DNA of 64,000 nucleotides from assembly GCA_020444545.1 (NCBI GenBank), contig JAHLKT010000002.1, positions 712,870-776,869 on the forward strand. Direction: 5' to 3'. Under the pieces are notes generated by a model. It was not told the DNA's origin and made no database searches. It worked only from the letters and a program-made list of their open reading frames with translations. The translations under genes were made by a program, and so were the position numbers. Source of the DNA: Desulfarculaceae bacterium (GTDB taxonomy: Bacteria > Desulfobacterota > Desulfarculia > Desulfarculales > Desulfarculaceae). This document shows positions 1-8,347 of this stretch, piece after piece (the stretch's first letter is position 1; every line of letters begins with the position of its first letter).

Positions 1-467
1 TATTGCTCAGGGCCACGCCGGTGCAGGCCCCCCAGCCCGGAGCCCTGGAGCTGGCCCAGGCCACCTTGGGGCGCATGGAAAAGGCCAGCGACCCGGCGGA
101 GCTGGGCTCGGCCCTGGTCATATTCCTGGCCCGCCTCCTGGAGCTGTTAGGCTATGGCCTGAACCTGGACTCCTGCCTGCTCTGCGGACGCCCCCACACC
201 GGAGCTGGCGGTGGCCGCCTCAGCCTGGGCGGAGGCCTCACCTGCCCGGCCTGCCCGCCTGGGCAGCGCGACCACCCCGCCCCGGCGGGGCTGATCAAAT
301 CCCTGCGCGCCGCCGTGAGCCTGGAGCCCGCCGCCTTGGGACGCCTGCGCCTGCCCATGGATCAGGTTTCCGGGGCGTTGGCCTTTTTAGGCGAGTTCTG
401 GCAGGAGATCGTGGGCAACGACCTGCCCAGCCTGGGGCTGGCCGCGCGCAGCCTGGCGAAAAGATGA
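1..467 (+). CDS. recO: DNA repair protein RecO, C-terminal part (5' truncated by window edge)
   Basis: The reading frame is open from the first base, so the start and the N-terminal OB fold lie outside the window. What is visible is the helical C-terminal half of RecO. A segment 'LLGYGLNLDSCLLCG' is followed about 25 residues later by a second CxxC ('CPAC'), which is the zinc-binding pattern of the RecO C-terminal domain. RecO anneals single strands and loads RecA onto SSB-coated gaps together with RecR. The protein ends in a basic tail just before a low-GC gene. Confidence 0.75.
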   Translation, partial: LLRATPVQAPQPGALELAQATLGRMEKASDPAELGSALVIFLARLLELLGYGLNLDSCLLCGRPHTGAGGGRLSLGGGLTCPACPPGQRDHPAPAGLIKSLRAAVSLEPAALGRLRLPMDQVSGALAFLGEFWQEIVGNDLPSLGLAARSLAKR

Positions 468-477
468 AGGCAAGAAG

Positions 478-1221
478 ATGGTTGATGAACATCAAGATAC
501 GGGCATTGACCCATTTTGGGAAAAATATTTGGAAGGTGAAATACGACCGCAAATAACAACAATATTAAAAATTGTTAAGGAAAAAATTATCCCCATTTTT
601 AAACAAGCCGAAGTTGAGGCTGACGAAGTGTCAGACCGAGCATGGTATGCTGAGGGGTATTCTGAGAATGCAGACCCTGGCAGCATGGCGGATTATGCAA
701 TGGAAATGGGTCTCGATCATTATTCTCTGTTAACCAATTTAACATATGGAATATTAAATTTATTTTCCGTGCATCTGTATCACCTATATGAACAGCACCT
801 CGTTTATCTATGTATGCATGAACTCATTCACCCTGCGACGTTCCCTGACCCGCATTCGCTAAATGCAACAATCGTGAATCAAATGCTGACAGACAAAGGA
901 ATCGAAACATTTTCATTCAAAACATACCCAAAAATTAAAGAATTAAAATATGTATGTAATTGTGTAAAACACGGTGACGGTCGGTCATGCGAGGAAGTAA
1001 AAAAGTTACGCCCGGTACTGTTTGAGCACCCTAGTTTCAGGGGGCAAGATATCCCTTCCCTGCCTCCGGGCCCCATAATCACGCCTCTTGCTGGCGATAG
1101 CCTATGGATATCTGAACAGGACTTCGAAGAATACGCCCAAGCGGTCCTATCTTTTTTTGAAGAGCTCTTCCAAACCAACCGCAAATTACGCGAAGAGGCA
1201 GGCTACCCCATCTACAATTAG
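478..1221 (+). CDS. Hypothetical protein, AT-rich orphan
   Basis: This 247-residue protein starts 10 nt after recO, behind an 'aaggcaag' ribosome site. It belongs to no family I can name. It looks mostly helical and soluble, with no signal peptide or membrane segment. The part around residues 155-185 holds an N-x2-K-H segment ('CNCVKHGDG') followed by an 'RPVLF' motif. Asn/Arg-xn-His segments occur in HEPN-type nuclease-like proteins of defence loci, but I cannot show that fold here. Base composition is clearly lower in G+C than on both sides, with runs such as 'aataacaacaatattaaaa', which suggests recent acquisition. A hairpin terminator closes the gene. Confidence 0.7.
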   Translation: MVDEHQDTGIDPFWEKYLEGEIRPQITTILKIVKEKIIPIFKQAEVEADEVSDRAWYAEGYSENADPGSMADYAMEMGLDHYSLLTNLTYGILNLFSVHLYHLYEQHLVYLCMHELIHPATFPDPHSLNATIVNQMLTDKGIETFSFKTYPKIKELKYVCNCVKHGDGRSCEEVKKLRPVLFEHPSFRGQDIPSLPPGPIITPLAGDSLWISEQDFEEYAQAVLSFFEELFQTNRKLREEAGYPIYN

Positions 1222-1225
1222 ACTG

Positions 1226-1267
1226 AACCACCATTCATATTGACACCCGGGGTCTTGGGTGGTTTTA
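1226..1267 (+). terminator. Probable terminator after the low-GC orphan gene
   Basis: A 7-bp inverted repeat (aaccacc at 1226-1232, ggtggtt at 1258-1264) is followed by TTTATT. The loop is 25 nt and contains a smaller accc/gggt dyad. It lies 4 nt after the stop codon. Confidence 0.4.
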
Positions 1268-1357
1268 TTGAGCATTGCCGCGGGCGCGGCAAGCTGCCCA
1301 TAAATACGGCTCCACGCGCCAGCACCGCACGCAGCTCACCCGCTAAGCGAGGTCCTG

Positions 1358-3436
1358 ATGAAGCAGTTCTTCTATCCTGACTCGGTGGCCATCCTGGGCG
1401 TTTCTCCCCGTCCGGGCAACATGGGCCGCAACATCTTCAAGAACCTGCAAAACCAGGGCTTCGCCGGCGAGATCTATCTGGTCAACCCCAAGGGCGGCGA
1501 GCTGGAAGGCCGCACCCTATACCCCTCGGCGGCCGATCTGCCCGAAGCGCCCGACATGGCGGTGATCCTCACCCCGGCGGCCACGGTGCCCGGCCTCATG
1601 GAGGACCTGGGGCAGCGGGGCTGCAAGCGGGTGGTCATCGAGAGCGGCGGCTTCAGCGAGCTGGATTCGGGGCGCGGCGATCTGGAAGAGCAGATCAAGG
1701 CCACGGCCGCCAAGTACGGCATGCGCTTCATCGGGCCCAACTGCATCGGAGTCATCTGCACCGACTCCGGGGTCTCGGTACCTTTCCCCCTGCTGGACCG
1801 CCCCGCCATGCGCGGCGGGCTGTCCATCATGGCCCAGAGCGGCGGCATCGGCCTTACCTATCTGCACGCGGCCTCGGTCTCCAAGGTGGGGGTGGCCAAG
1901 TTCTGCTCCATGGGCAACAAGCTCAACGTGAACGAGCGCGACCTGCTCTCCTATCTCATCGAGGACCCCCAGACCAAGTCCATCCTGCTCTACCTGGAGT
2001 CCATCGTGGACGGCCGGGCGCTCTACGAGCTGATCCGCTCCACGGATAAGCCGGTGGTGGTGCACAAGTCCAACGTGGGCGAGCTGAGCCACGGCATCGC
2101 CAGCAGCCATACCTCGGCCCTGGCCAACGATGACGCCATCGTGGACGCGGCCCTGAAGCAGGCCGGGGCCATCCGGGTGCACACGGTGCACGAGTGCCTC
2201 CAGGTGATCAAGGGCCTGAGCCTGCCCAAACCCAAGGGACGCCGCCTGGCCATCATCTCCCGCTCCGGAGGCCACGCGGTGGTGGCTGCGGACGCGGCCT
2301 ATCGCCACAACATGGAGCTGCCCACCCTGCCGCCCGAATATCTGAAGCCCATCCAGGAGGCCACCCGCGCCTCGGTCATCAACCTGCAAAACCCGCTGGA
2401 CCTGGGCGACCTGTTCAAGTTCGAGATCTACGTGGACATCCTCAAGGGCGCCCTGTCCCTGCCCGACATAGACGGCGTGGTGATGGTGCACGGCTATCGC
2501 GGCCCCGAGGTGGAGGGCTCGCGCAAGTTCGTGGCCAAGGTGGGCGAGCTGTGCCGCGAAACGGACAAGCCGGTGGCCCTGGCCCTGCTGGTGGATGCGG
2601 AGGAGGCCATCGTGGCCGCCGAGTTGGCCACCATCCCGGTGTTCCCCTTTGCCGAGGAGGCGGTCGCGGCCCTGGCCGCATCCGAAGAGGCGGGCAAGGT
2701 AGGGCCCGAGAGCGAGGCCTCCTGCTCCGGCGGTTTCGACCGCAGGCTGGTGCAGCAGCTGACCGCCTCGGCCGGGCCGGACGGCTGGCTGGAGCTGCCC
2801 GAATCGCTGCACGTCCTGAACGGCGCGGGCATCCCGGTGGCTCCTTTCGTGGCCGCCCTGGACCCCGAGGACGCGGTGCACGCGGCCGCTTCCCTGGGCT
2901 ACCCGGTGGTGCTCAAGGCGGTGGGTGGCGGCGAGCTGTTGCACAAGACCGAGTCCGGCGGCGTGGTCTTGAATCTGCAAACCCCGGAGGAGCTGCGCGC
3001 CGCGGCCGAGAAAATGATGGCCGAGCTGAAGCCCAGCCGCTTGCTGGTGATGAACCACATCACCGGCGGCCAGGAGCTGATCCTGGGCATCAAGCGCGAT
3101 CCCAGCTTCGGGCCGGTGGTGCTCTTGGGCCTGGGTGGCACGGCGGCCGAGGCCCTGGGCGACGTGAGCCTGCGCCTGGCTCCGGTGGACGACAAGGAAG
3201 CGGGCCAGATGATGGACCAGCTCAAGGGAGCCCGCCTGCTCAAGGGCTTCCGGGGCGCCCTCCCGGTCAAGCGCCCCGCTGTTCTGGAGGCGGTGATGCG
3301 CCTTTCCATCCTGGCCGCCCAGGTGCCGGGAATCGTGGAGCTGGATGTGAACCCCCTCTTGGCCGGTCCCGGCGGGGTCATGGCCGTGGACGCCCGGGTG
3401 CGCATCAGCCCCGAGGGCTCCGCGCCCCTCTGCTAG
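1358..3436 (+). CDS. Acyl-CoA synthetase (ADP-forming), fused alpha-beta
   Basis: This 692-residue enzyme interconverts an acyl-CoA, ADP and Pi with the acid, CoA and ATP. In anaerobes it is a route for substrate-level phosphorylation. The order is an N-terminal CoA-binding Rossmann domain (from 'VAILGVSPRPGNMGRNI', about 1-130), a succinyl-CoA-ligase-like flavodoxin domain containing 'SSHTSALANDDAIVDAA' with the His that carries phosphate in this family, and a C-terminal ATP-grasp domain (about 480-690) with 'GGGELLHKTESGGV'. Length fits the single-chain fused form. The substrate cannot be read from sequence. It is followed after 9 nt by an HgdB-like gene, so the two are probably cotranscribed. 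It could recover ATP from acyl-CoA products of the catabolic locus downstream, but that is inference. Confidence 0.85.
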   Translation: MKQFFYPDSVAILGVSPRPGNMGRNIFKNLQNQGFAGEIYLVNPKGGELEGRTLYPSAADLPEAPDMAVILTPAATVPGLMEDLGQRGCKRVVIESGGFSELDSGRGDLEEQIKATAAKYGMRFIGPNCIGVICTDSGVSVPFPLLDRPAMRGGLSIMAQSGGIGLTYLHAASVSKVGVAKFCSMGNKLNVNERDLLSYLIEDPQTKSILLYLESIVDGRALYELIRSTDKPVVVHKSNVGELSHGIASSHTSALANDDAIVDAALKQAGAIRVHTVHECLQVIKGLSLPKPKGRRLAIISRSGGHAVVAADAAYRHNMELPTLPPEYLKPIQEATRASVINLQNPLDLGDLFKFEIYVDILKGALSLPDIDGVVMVHGYRGPEVEGSRKFVAKVGELCRETDKPVALALLVDAEEAIVAAELATIPVFPFAEEAVAALAASEEAGKVGPESEASCSGGFDRRLVQQLTASAGPDGWLELPESLHVLNGAGIPVAPFVAALDPEDAVHAAASLGYPVVLKAVGGGELLHKTESGGVVLNLQTPEELRAAAEKMMAELKPSRLLVMNHITGGQELILGIKRDPSFGPVVLLGLGGTAAEALGDVSLRLAPVDDKEAGQMMDQLKGARLLKGFRGALPVKRPAVLEAVMRLSILAAQVPGIVELDVNPLLAGPGGVMAVDARVRISPEGSAPLC

Positions 3437-3445
3437 GAAAGGCCC

Positions 3446-4444
3446 TTGTCCTCCCCCCGCCTGCTGGGCCTCACCTCCACCATACCCGTGGAAGTGGCCC
3501 TGGCCGGGGGCTGGACCCCGGTGGACCTTAACAACCGCTTCATCACCCATCCCGACCCGGCCTCGCTGGTGCAGCGGGCCGAGGACCTGGGTTTGCCCCG
3601 CACCCTCTGCGCCTGGATCAAGGGCATGTACGCCTGGTGCCTGGCTCACCCCGAGGTGGGCGCCATCGTGGGCATCACCCGGGGCGACTGCTCCAACACC
3701 CACGGCCTCATGGAGCTACTCTCCCGCGAGGGGCGCTCCATAATGCCCTTTGACTATCCCGACGCGGGCGACCGGGCCGGTTTGGAGCGCTCCCTGGCCC
3801 GCTTGGCCACGGCCCTGGGCGCGGACTTGGACCGGGCCGAAGAGATGCGCGCCGGGCTCGAGCCCCTGCGCGACGACCTGGAGTGCCTGGACCACCTGAC
3901 CTGGCAAGAGGGCAAGGTCACTGGGGCGGAGAACCATCTTTGGCTGGTGAGCGCCAGCGACTTTGATGGCGACTCCGATGATTTCGCCGCGCGCCTGCGA
4001 GTCTTTCTGGCCGAGGCCGAGGCCCGCCCCCTGCGCGAGCCCCGGGTGCGCCTGGGCCTGTTGGGCGTGCCGCCCATCATGAACGGCCTGCACCAGGCCC
4101 TGGAGGAAATGGGCGCGGCGGTGGTGTTCAACGAGGTCCCCCGCCAGTTCGCCATGCTGCCCGGCGAGGGGGGCCACCCGAAAAGCCTGACCGAGCAATA
4201 CCGGCGCTACACCTACCCCTACGAGGTAGGCGGGCGCATCGCGGACATTAAGCGCGAGGCCGCCCGCCGGGGCCTGCACGGCCTTATCCACTACACCCAG
4301 ACCTTCTGCTGGCGGCAGATGCAGGACGCGCCCCTGCGCCAAGAGCTGGACCTGCCCCTGCTCACCCTGGAAGGCGACCGGGTGGGGCCTATTGACGGGC
4401 GCACCCGCCTCAGGCTGGAGGCCTTTGTGGAGGTGCTGGGCTGA
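3446..4444 (+). CDS. 2-hydroxyacyl-CoA dehydratase D-component-like protein (HgdB/FldC type)
   Basis: This 332-residue protein has the pattern of the 2-hydroxyacyl-CoA dehydratase/benzoyl-CoA reductase small subunit. It has an early Cys in 'RTLCAWIKG', 'GDCSNTHGLMELL' near residue 75, and a late Cys in 'LIHYTQTFCWRQM'; these three Cys positions commonly ligate a [4Fe-4S] cluster. The chosen start is TTG, preceded by 'aggaaagg' and lying 9 nt after the acyl-CoA synthetase stop. No partner subunit or BadF/HgdC-type activator ATPase is nearby, so it may be one of the stand-alone family members of unknown role rather than an active dehydratase. Confidence 0.7.
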   Translation: MSSPRLLGLTSTIPVEVALAGGWTPVDLNNRFITHPDPASLVQRAEDLGLPRTLCAWIKGMYAWCLAHPEVGAIVGITRGDCSNTHGLMELLSREGRSIMPFDYPDAGDRAGLERSLARLATALGADLDRAEEMRAGLEPLRDDLECLDHLTWQEGKVTGAENHLWLVSASDFDGDSDDFAARLRVFLAEAEARPLREPRVRLGLLGVPPIMNGLHQALEEMGAAVVFNEVPRQFAMLPGEGGHPKSLTEQYRRYTYPYEVGGRIADIKREAARRGLHGLIHYTQTFCWRQMQDAPLRQELDLPLLTLEGDRVGPIDGRTRLRLEAFVEVLG

Positions 4445-4501
4445 GCCGCCCCGGGCTGGTATTCTAAGAAAGAAATTTCACGCTAACTCTGAGAGCAGTC
4501 C

Positions 4502-5551
4502 ATGAGCCAGAACAAAGAGGAATTCCCCATCGATCTGGAGCTGGAAGCGCCCCTGAAGAAGGTGAGCTACCCCGGCTTTGACACCGATATTATCTCCATG
4601 CAGCTGGTCACCGAGGCCCACATGGTCGAGGGCAAGGCGGTGATCAAGCTCCGTCCCCTCTCCGCCCCGCCCGAGGTGGGCGAGGAGCTGGAGAACCGCA
4701 TCGCCGCTGCGGTGCGCGAGGCCACCGGCGCCGAGGAGATCGAGGTGCACCTGCCCGCCCCTCCCCCGCCGAAGGAAAAACAGGGCCCCCAGCCCATCGA
4801 GGGCGTCAAGTGGGTGGTGCCCGTGGCCTCGGGCAAGGGAGGCGTGGGCAAGTCCACCGTAGCGGTGCACCTGGCCCTGGCCCTGGCCTCCCAGGGGCTC
4901 AAGGTGGGCCTGCTGGACCTGGACCTCTACGGCCCTTCGGTGCCCATCATGCTGGGCTTGGTCAACGCCAAGCCCGAAGCCGCCGGCGAGAAGATCGCTC
5001 CCATCGAGGCGCACGGCATCAAGGTAATGTCCGTGGGCTTCCTGGTGGGCGCGGACAAGGCCCTGATCTGGCGAGGCCCGCTGGTGATGAAAGCGGTGCG
5101 CCAGCTTTTGCACGAGGTGGCCTGGGCCCCGCTGGATGTATTGATCCTGGACCTTCCTCCGGGCACCGGCGACGTGCAGATCACCATGGCCCAAGAAGTT
5201 CCGGTGGACGGCGCGGTGGTGGTGACCACCCCGCAGGACGTGGCCCTGGGCGATGCCATCAAGGGGGTGGACATGTTCCGCCAGGTGGGCGCGCCGGTGC
5301 TGGGCATCGTGGAGAACATGAGCTACTTCATGTGCCCCGACTGCTCCAGCCGCCACGAGATTTTCGGCCACGGCTCGGTGGAGCCCCTGGCCGCCAAGCT
5401 GGGCGTGCCTTTCCTGGGCGAGCTGCCTTTGGTGCCTTCGGTGCGCGCCCTGGCCGACCAGGGCAAGCCCGGCGAGGTGTTGCGCGGTGAAAACGGCGGG
5501 CCTTTCCTGGCGGTGGCCAAGCAGGTTCTGGAGCGTCTCGAGGAGAAATAA
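4502..5551 (+). CDS. mrp: Mrp/NBP35-family Fe-S cluster carrier ATPase
   Basis: This 349-residue P-loop ATPase of the Mrp/ApbC/NBP35 type transfers Fe-S clusters to apoproteins. Residues 1-85 look like the MIP18/DUF59-type domain found in many Mrp proteins. They are followed by a proline-rich linker and the deviant Walker A 'GKGGVGKST' (111-119). Family motifs 'LDLDLYGPSVP' and 'LDLPPGTGDVQIT' are present. The cluster-binding CxxC is C278/C281 in 'YFMCPDCSS'. A NifU-like gene begins 4 nt after the stop, so the pair forms an Fe-S assembly unit, useful next to the many Fe-S enzymes in this region. Confidence 0.9.
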   Translation: MSQNKEEFPIDLELEAPLKKVSYPGFDTDIISMQLVTEAHMVEGKAVIKLRPLSAPPEVGEELENRIAAAVREATGAEEIEVHLPAPPPPKEKQGPQPIEGVKWVVPVASGKGGVGKSTVAVHLALALASQGLKVGLLDLDLYGPSVPIMLGLVNAKPEAAGEKIAPIEAHGIKVMSVGFLVGADKALIWRGPLVMKAVRQLLHEVAWAPLDVLILDLPPGTGDVQITMAQEVPVDGAVVVTTPQDVALGDAIKGVDMFRQVGAPVLGIVENMSYFMCPDCSSRHEIFGHGSVEPLAAKLGVPFLGELPLVPSVRALADQGKPGEVLRGENGGPFLAVAKQVLERLEEK

Positions 5552-5555
5552 GGCC

Positions 5556-5792
5556 ATGGGACAATTGAGCAAGGACCAGGTTGAGGCCGCCCTGGGCATC
5601 GCCCGCGCGGAGTTGGCCAAGCACGGCGGCAACGTGGAGCTTTTGGGGGTCAACGACCAGAACGTGGTGCTGGTCAGGCTCATGGGGGCCTGCTCCGGCT
5701 GCGCCTCGGCCAAGGTGACCCTCAAGGAGATCATCGAGAAGAGCCTCAAGGAGCAACTTCCCGCCGTGGCGCGGGTGGAAGCCCTGATGTAA
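5556..5792 (+). CDS. NifU C-terminal-domain Fe-S scaffold protein
   Basis: This 78-residue stand-alone NifU C-terminal domain (Nfu type) carries the cluster ligand motif 'GACSGCASAK' (C46, C49). It holds or transfers [4Fe-4S] clusters. An in-frame reading runs further upstream inside mrp, but the ATG at 5556 starts the conserved domain and lies 4 nt after the mrp stop codon. It probably works with the preceding Mrp protein. Confidence 0.88.
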   Translation: MGQLSKDQVEAALGIARAELAKHGGNVELLGVNDQNVVLVRLMGACSGCASAKVTLKEIIEKSLKEQLPAVARVEALM

Positions 5793-5810
5793 AGGGCCCT
5801 GGAGGATAGC

Positions 5811-6275
5811 ATGATCCAGTTCAATAAGATTCTGTTCCCCGTGGACCTGTCCGAGGTCTCGCCCAAGCTGGTGGAGTTCGCCCTGACCATGGCCCAGCGC
5901 TTCGAGGCCGAGCTGCACGTGGTCAATGTGGTGCGCCCCCTGCTGGCCCAGTCCCAAGGCCTGGATTTCACCGGCGAGGAGATCGAGCAGCTCCGGGAGC
6001 GCTACTACGAAAAGCTGGGCGTGCAGCTCGACGAGTTCGTCAAGAAGCACCTATACTGCTACGGGAAAGTGGTCACGGCCCATCTGCTGGGCGATCCGTC
6101 CGACGGCATCCTGGACTACATCAAGGACAACGGCATCGAGCTGGTGATCATGGGCACCCACGGCCGCAAGGGCCTGGACAAGATCCTCTTTGGCAGCGTG
6201 GCCCAGCGCATCGTGCAGATGTCGCCGGTGCCGGTGATGACCATCAACCCGCATCGCGGCAACCAGGCCAAGTAG
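5811..6275 (+). CDS. Universal stress protein (UspA family), ATP-binding type
   Basis: This 154-residue single Usp domain starts '[13 protein letters not shown]'. It carries the ATP-binding signature G-2x-G-9x-G(S/T) as '[15 protein letters not shown]' near the C-terminus. It is cytoplasmic and has no membrane segment. It follows the NifU-like gene by 18 nt behind 'ggagg', so it belongs to the same transcription unit. A second, divergent Usp closes the window. Confidence 0.9.
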   Translation: MIQFNKILFPVDLSEVSPKLVEFALTMAQRFEAELHVVNVVRPLLAQSQGLDFTGEEIEQLRERYYEKLGVQLDEFVKKHLYCYGKVVTAHLLGDPSDGILDYIKDNGIELVIMGTHGRKGLDKILFGSVAQRIVQMSPVPVMTINPHRGNQAK

Positions 6276-6289
6276 GCGGCGGGGAATCG

Positions 6290-6991
6290 TTGGCTCAAGC
6301 GCAGGACAAGCCCCGCGCGGTGGTGCTTTTGTCGGGCGGGCTGGATTCAAGCACCTGCCTGGCCATGGCCAGGGAGCAGGGCTTCATCTGCCACGCCCTC
6401 ACCGTGATCTACGGCCAGCGCCACCAGGTGGAGCTGGAGGCGGCGCGGCGGGTGGCCCAGGCCCTGGACGCGGCGGAGCACAAGGAGATCACCGTGGACC
6501 TGGGGGCCTTCGGCGGCTCGGCCCTGACCGCTGACATCGAGGTGCCCAAGGGGCGCAGCGACGCGGACATCTCCCAGGGCATCCCGGTCACCTACGTGCC
6601 CGCGCGCAACACGGTATTCCTCTCCCTGGCCCTGGCCTGGGCCGAGGCCCTGGACGCCACCGACCTGTTCATCGGGGTCAACGCCCTGGACTACTCCGGC
6701 TACCCCGATTGCCGCCCCGAGTTCATCCTGGCCTTTGAGAACCTGGCCAACCTGGCCACCGCCCTGGCCACCGAGCAGGGTCGCCGCATCAAGGTTCACG
6801 CGCCCCTGATCCGCATGAGCAAGGCCCAGATCATCCAGGCGGGCCTCAAGCTGGGCCTGGACTACGGCCTGACCCACTCCTGCTATGACCCCGCGCCAAA
6901 CGGTCGGCCCTGCGGGCAGTGCGACTCCTGCCTGCTGCGCGCCAAGGGTTTCGCCGAGGCCGGAATCGACGACCCGCTCTGGGGGCCCTGA
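6290..6991 (+). CDS. queC: 7-cyano-7-deazaguanine synthase QueC
   Basis: QueC converts 7-carboxy-7-deazaguanine, ammonia and ATP to preQ0 in queuosine synthesis. The 233-residue protein has the PP-loop '[13 protein letters not shown]' near residue 14, '[13 protein letters not shown]', '[17 protein letters not shown]' and the C-terminal zinc cysteines '[17 protein letters not shown]'. The start used is TTG at 6290 behind 'ggcgggga', 14 nt after the Usp stop. No other queuosine gene is in the window. Confidence 0.93.
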   Translation: MAQAQDKPRAVVLLSGGLDSSTCLAMAREQGFICHALTVIYGQRHQVELEAARRVAQALDAAEHKEITVDLGAFGGSALTADIEVPKGRSDADISQGIPVTYVPARNTVFLSLALAWAEALDATDLFIGVNALDYSGYPDCRPEFILAFENLANLATALATEQGRRIKVHAPLIRMSKAQIIQAGLKLGLDYGLTHSCYDPAPNGRPCGQCDSCLLRAKGFAEAGIDDPLWGP

Positions 6992-7009
6992 CCCACACTG
7001 GGGGGAAAC

Positions 7010-8347
7010 ATGGTCGCGGGAATAATTCTGGCTTCCGGCCTCTCCACCCGTTTCGGCTCCGACAAGTTGACCGCGCCCCTGGCGGGCAGGCCCCTGGCCC
7101 ATTGGGCCATCGAGGCGGCGCTGTCCTCCAGCCTGGGTCAGATAGTCGTAGTCACCCGCCCCGAGCTGGCCGAGGGCCTGGCTAGTGCTTTCCCCGCCGC
7201 GCGCGTGGTGGTCAACCAGAACGCGGTGCGCGGCCAGGCGGGCTCCCTACGCCTGGGCCTAGCGGCTGTCGAGCCCGAGGCCTCCCACGCCCTTTTCTTG
7301 CTGGCCGACCAACCCTTGATCACTCCCGCCTTGATCGACAGTTTCGTGGCCGCCGCCACCACCGGTCAGGAGCTGGCCGCCCTGGCCGGGGATGAACGAC
7401 TAATGCCCCCCACCCTATTCAGCCGCGAGCACTTCGCCGCTCTGATGCAGGCTCATGGCGACCAGGGAGGCCGCCAGGTGCTGGCCGCGCACCAGGAAGA
7501 GGTGTTGGCCCTGCCGCCCAACTTCCCCCTGGCAGGCATGGATGTGGACCTGCCCCGCGATCTGGGCCGAGCCGAGCTGTCCTTGCAGAGCGGCCTGCAC
7601 CGCGCCCTGGGCCTGGGCCCCCGTGAGCTGGTGAGCGTGTGCGGCGCTGGCGGCAAGACCAGCCTGGTCCACGCCCTGGCCAGCGAGGCGACCTTGGATG
7701 GGCGAGCGGTGCTGGTGGCCACCACCACCAAAGTCTTCGTGCCCGCCGGACGCCTACTGGTGGAGCAGGATGCCGGGGCCATGCTTTCCACGGCGCTAGA
7801 CCGCTGCCTGCCTGGCTGGGTGCTCAATTTGGCGGCCGATCGCCGGGTGGTGCACGGCGCGTCCAAGCTCATCGGCCTGGAGCCAGAGCTGGTAGACCGG
7901 CTGTGGCAGGCGGAAGCGGCGCCCCTGATCTTGGTGGAGGCGGATGGCGCGCGCAAGCTGTCCCTCAAGGCGCCGCGCGCCCACGAGCCGGTGGTGCCGG
8001 CGGCCAGCAGCGTGGTGGTGGGAGTCATGGGCCTGAGCGCCTTGGGCAAGCCGGCGGACGAGGAACACGTCTACGGCTTGGCCGAGTTCTTGGGCATCAC
8101 CCAGGCTCGCGGCGGCGAGGCCATCGCGCCGGAGCACCTGGCCGCCCTGGCCCTGCATGAAAACGGCCTTTTCAAGAACGCCCCGTCCGGAGCCCGCAAG
8201 ATCGTCTTTTTGAATCAGTGCGACGCGCCGGGCTGCGGCCATGCCGGACGCAAAACGGCTGAGCTGATCAAGCAAAAGGATTCTTCGCTAAGGATCGTTC
8301 TGGCCTCCCTGGAGTCAGGAATGGCCGAGGTTCTGCACCAGGGCTAG
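7010..8347 (+). CDS. MocA-YqeC fusion: molybdopterin cytidylyltransferase-like plus selenium-hydroxylase accessory protein
   Basis: This 445-residue fusion has two parts. Residues 1-190 are a MobA/MocA-like nucleotidyltransferase (N-terminal 'IILASGLSTRFGSDKL', 'LLADQPLITPAL'), which would make the cytosine dinucleotide form of the molybdenum cofactor. Residues 200-445 match YqeC, the putative accessory protein of selenium-dependent molybdenum hydroxylases ('CGAGGKTSLVHALASE', 'VATTTKVF', 'LVEADGARKLSLKAPRAHEP'). Both activities serve xanthine-dehydrogenase-family enzymes, and a three-subunit enzyme of that family is encoded convergently at 10720-14302. The stop overlaps that of the neighbouring opposite gene in a CTAG. 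The likely role is maturation of the molybdenum hydroxylase, possibly with inorganic selenium. Confidence 0.85.
   Translation: MVAGIILASGLSTRFGSDKLTAPLAGRPLAHWAIEAALSSSLGQIVVVTRPELAEGLASAFPAARVVVNQNAVRGQAGSLRLGLAAVEPEASHALFLLADQPLITPALIDSFVAAATTGQELAALAGDERLMPPTLFSREHFAALMQAHGDQGGRQVLAAHQEEVLALPPNFPLAGMDVDLPRDLGRAELSLQSGLHRALGLGPRELVSVCGAGGKTSLVHALASEATLDGRAVLVATTTKVFVPAGRLLVEQDAGAMLSTALDRCLPGWVLNLAADRRVVHGASKLIGLEPELVDRLWQAEAAPLILVEADGARKLSLKAPRAHEPVVPAASSVVVGVMGLSALGKPADEEHVYGLAEFLGITQARGGEAIAPEHLAALALHENGLFKNAPSGARKIVFLNQCDAPGCGHAGRKTAELIKQKDSSLRIVLASLESGMAEVLHQG

Noticed and set aside
1517-3703. Very long open frame opposite the acyl-CoA synthetase
   Set aside because: His/Gly/Gln-rich, low-complexity product, typical of the opposite strand of GC-rich genes. 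Similar long frames lie opposite pyrG/kdsA (43211-45073), rnfB (56465-58891) and the LpoA-like gene, and all were left out.
3446-4444. Complete 2-hydroxyglutaryl-CoA dehydratase system
   Set aside because: Only a D-component-like subunit is present; the alpha partner and the activator ATPase are missing nearby.
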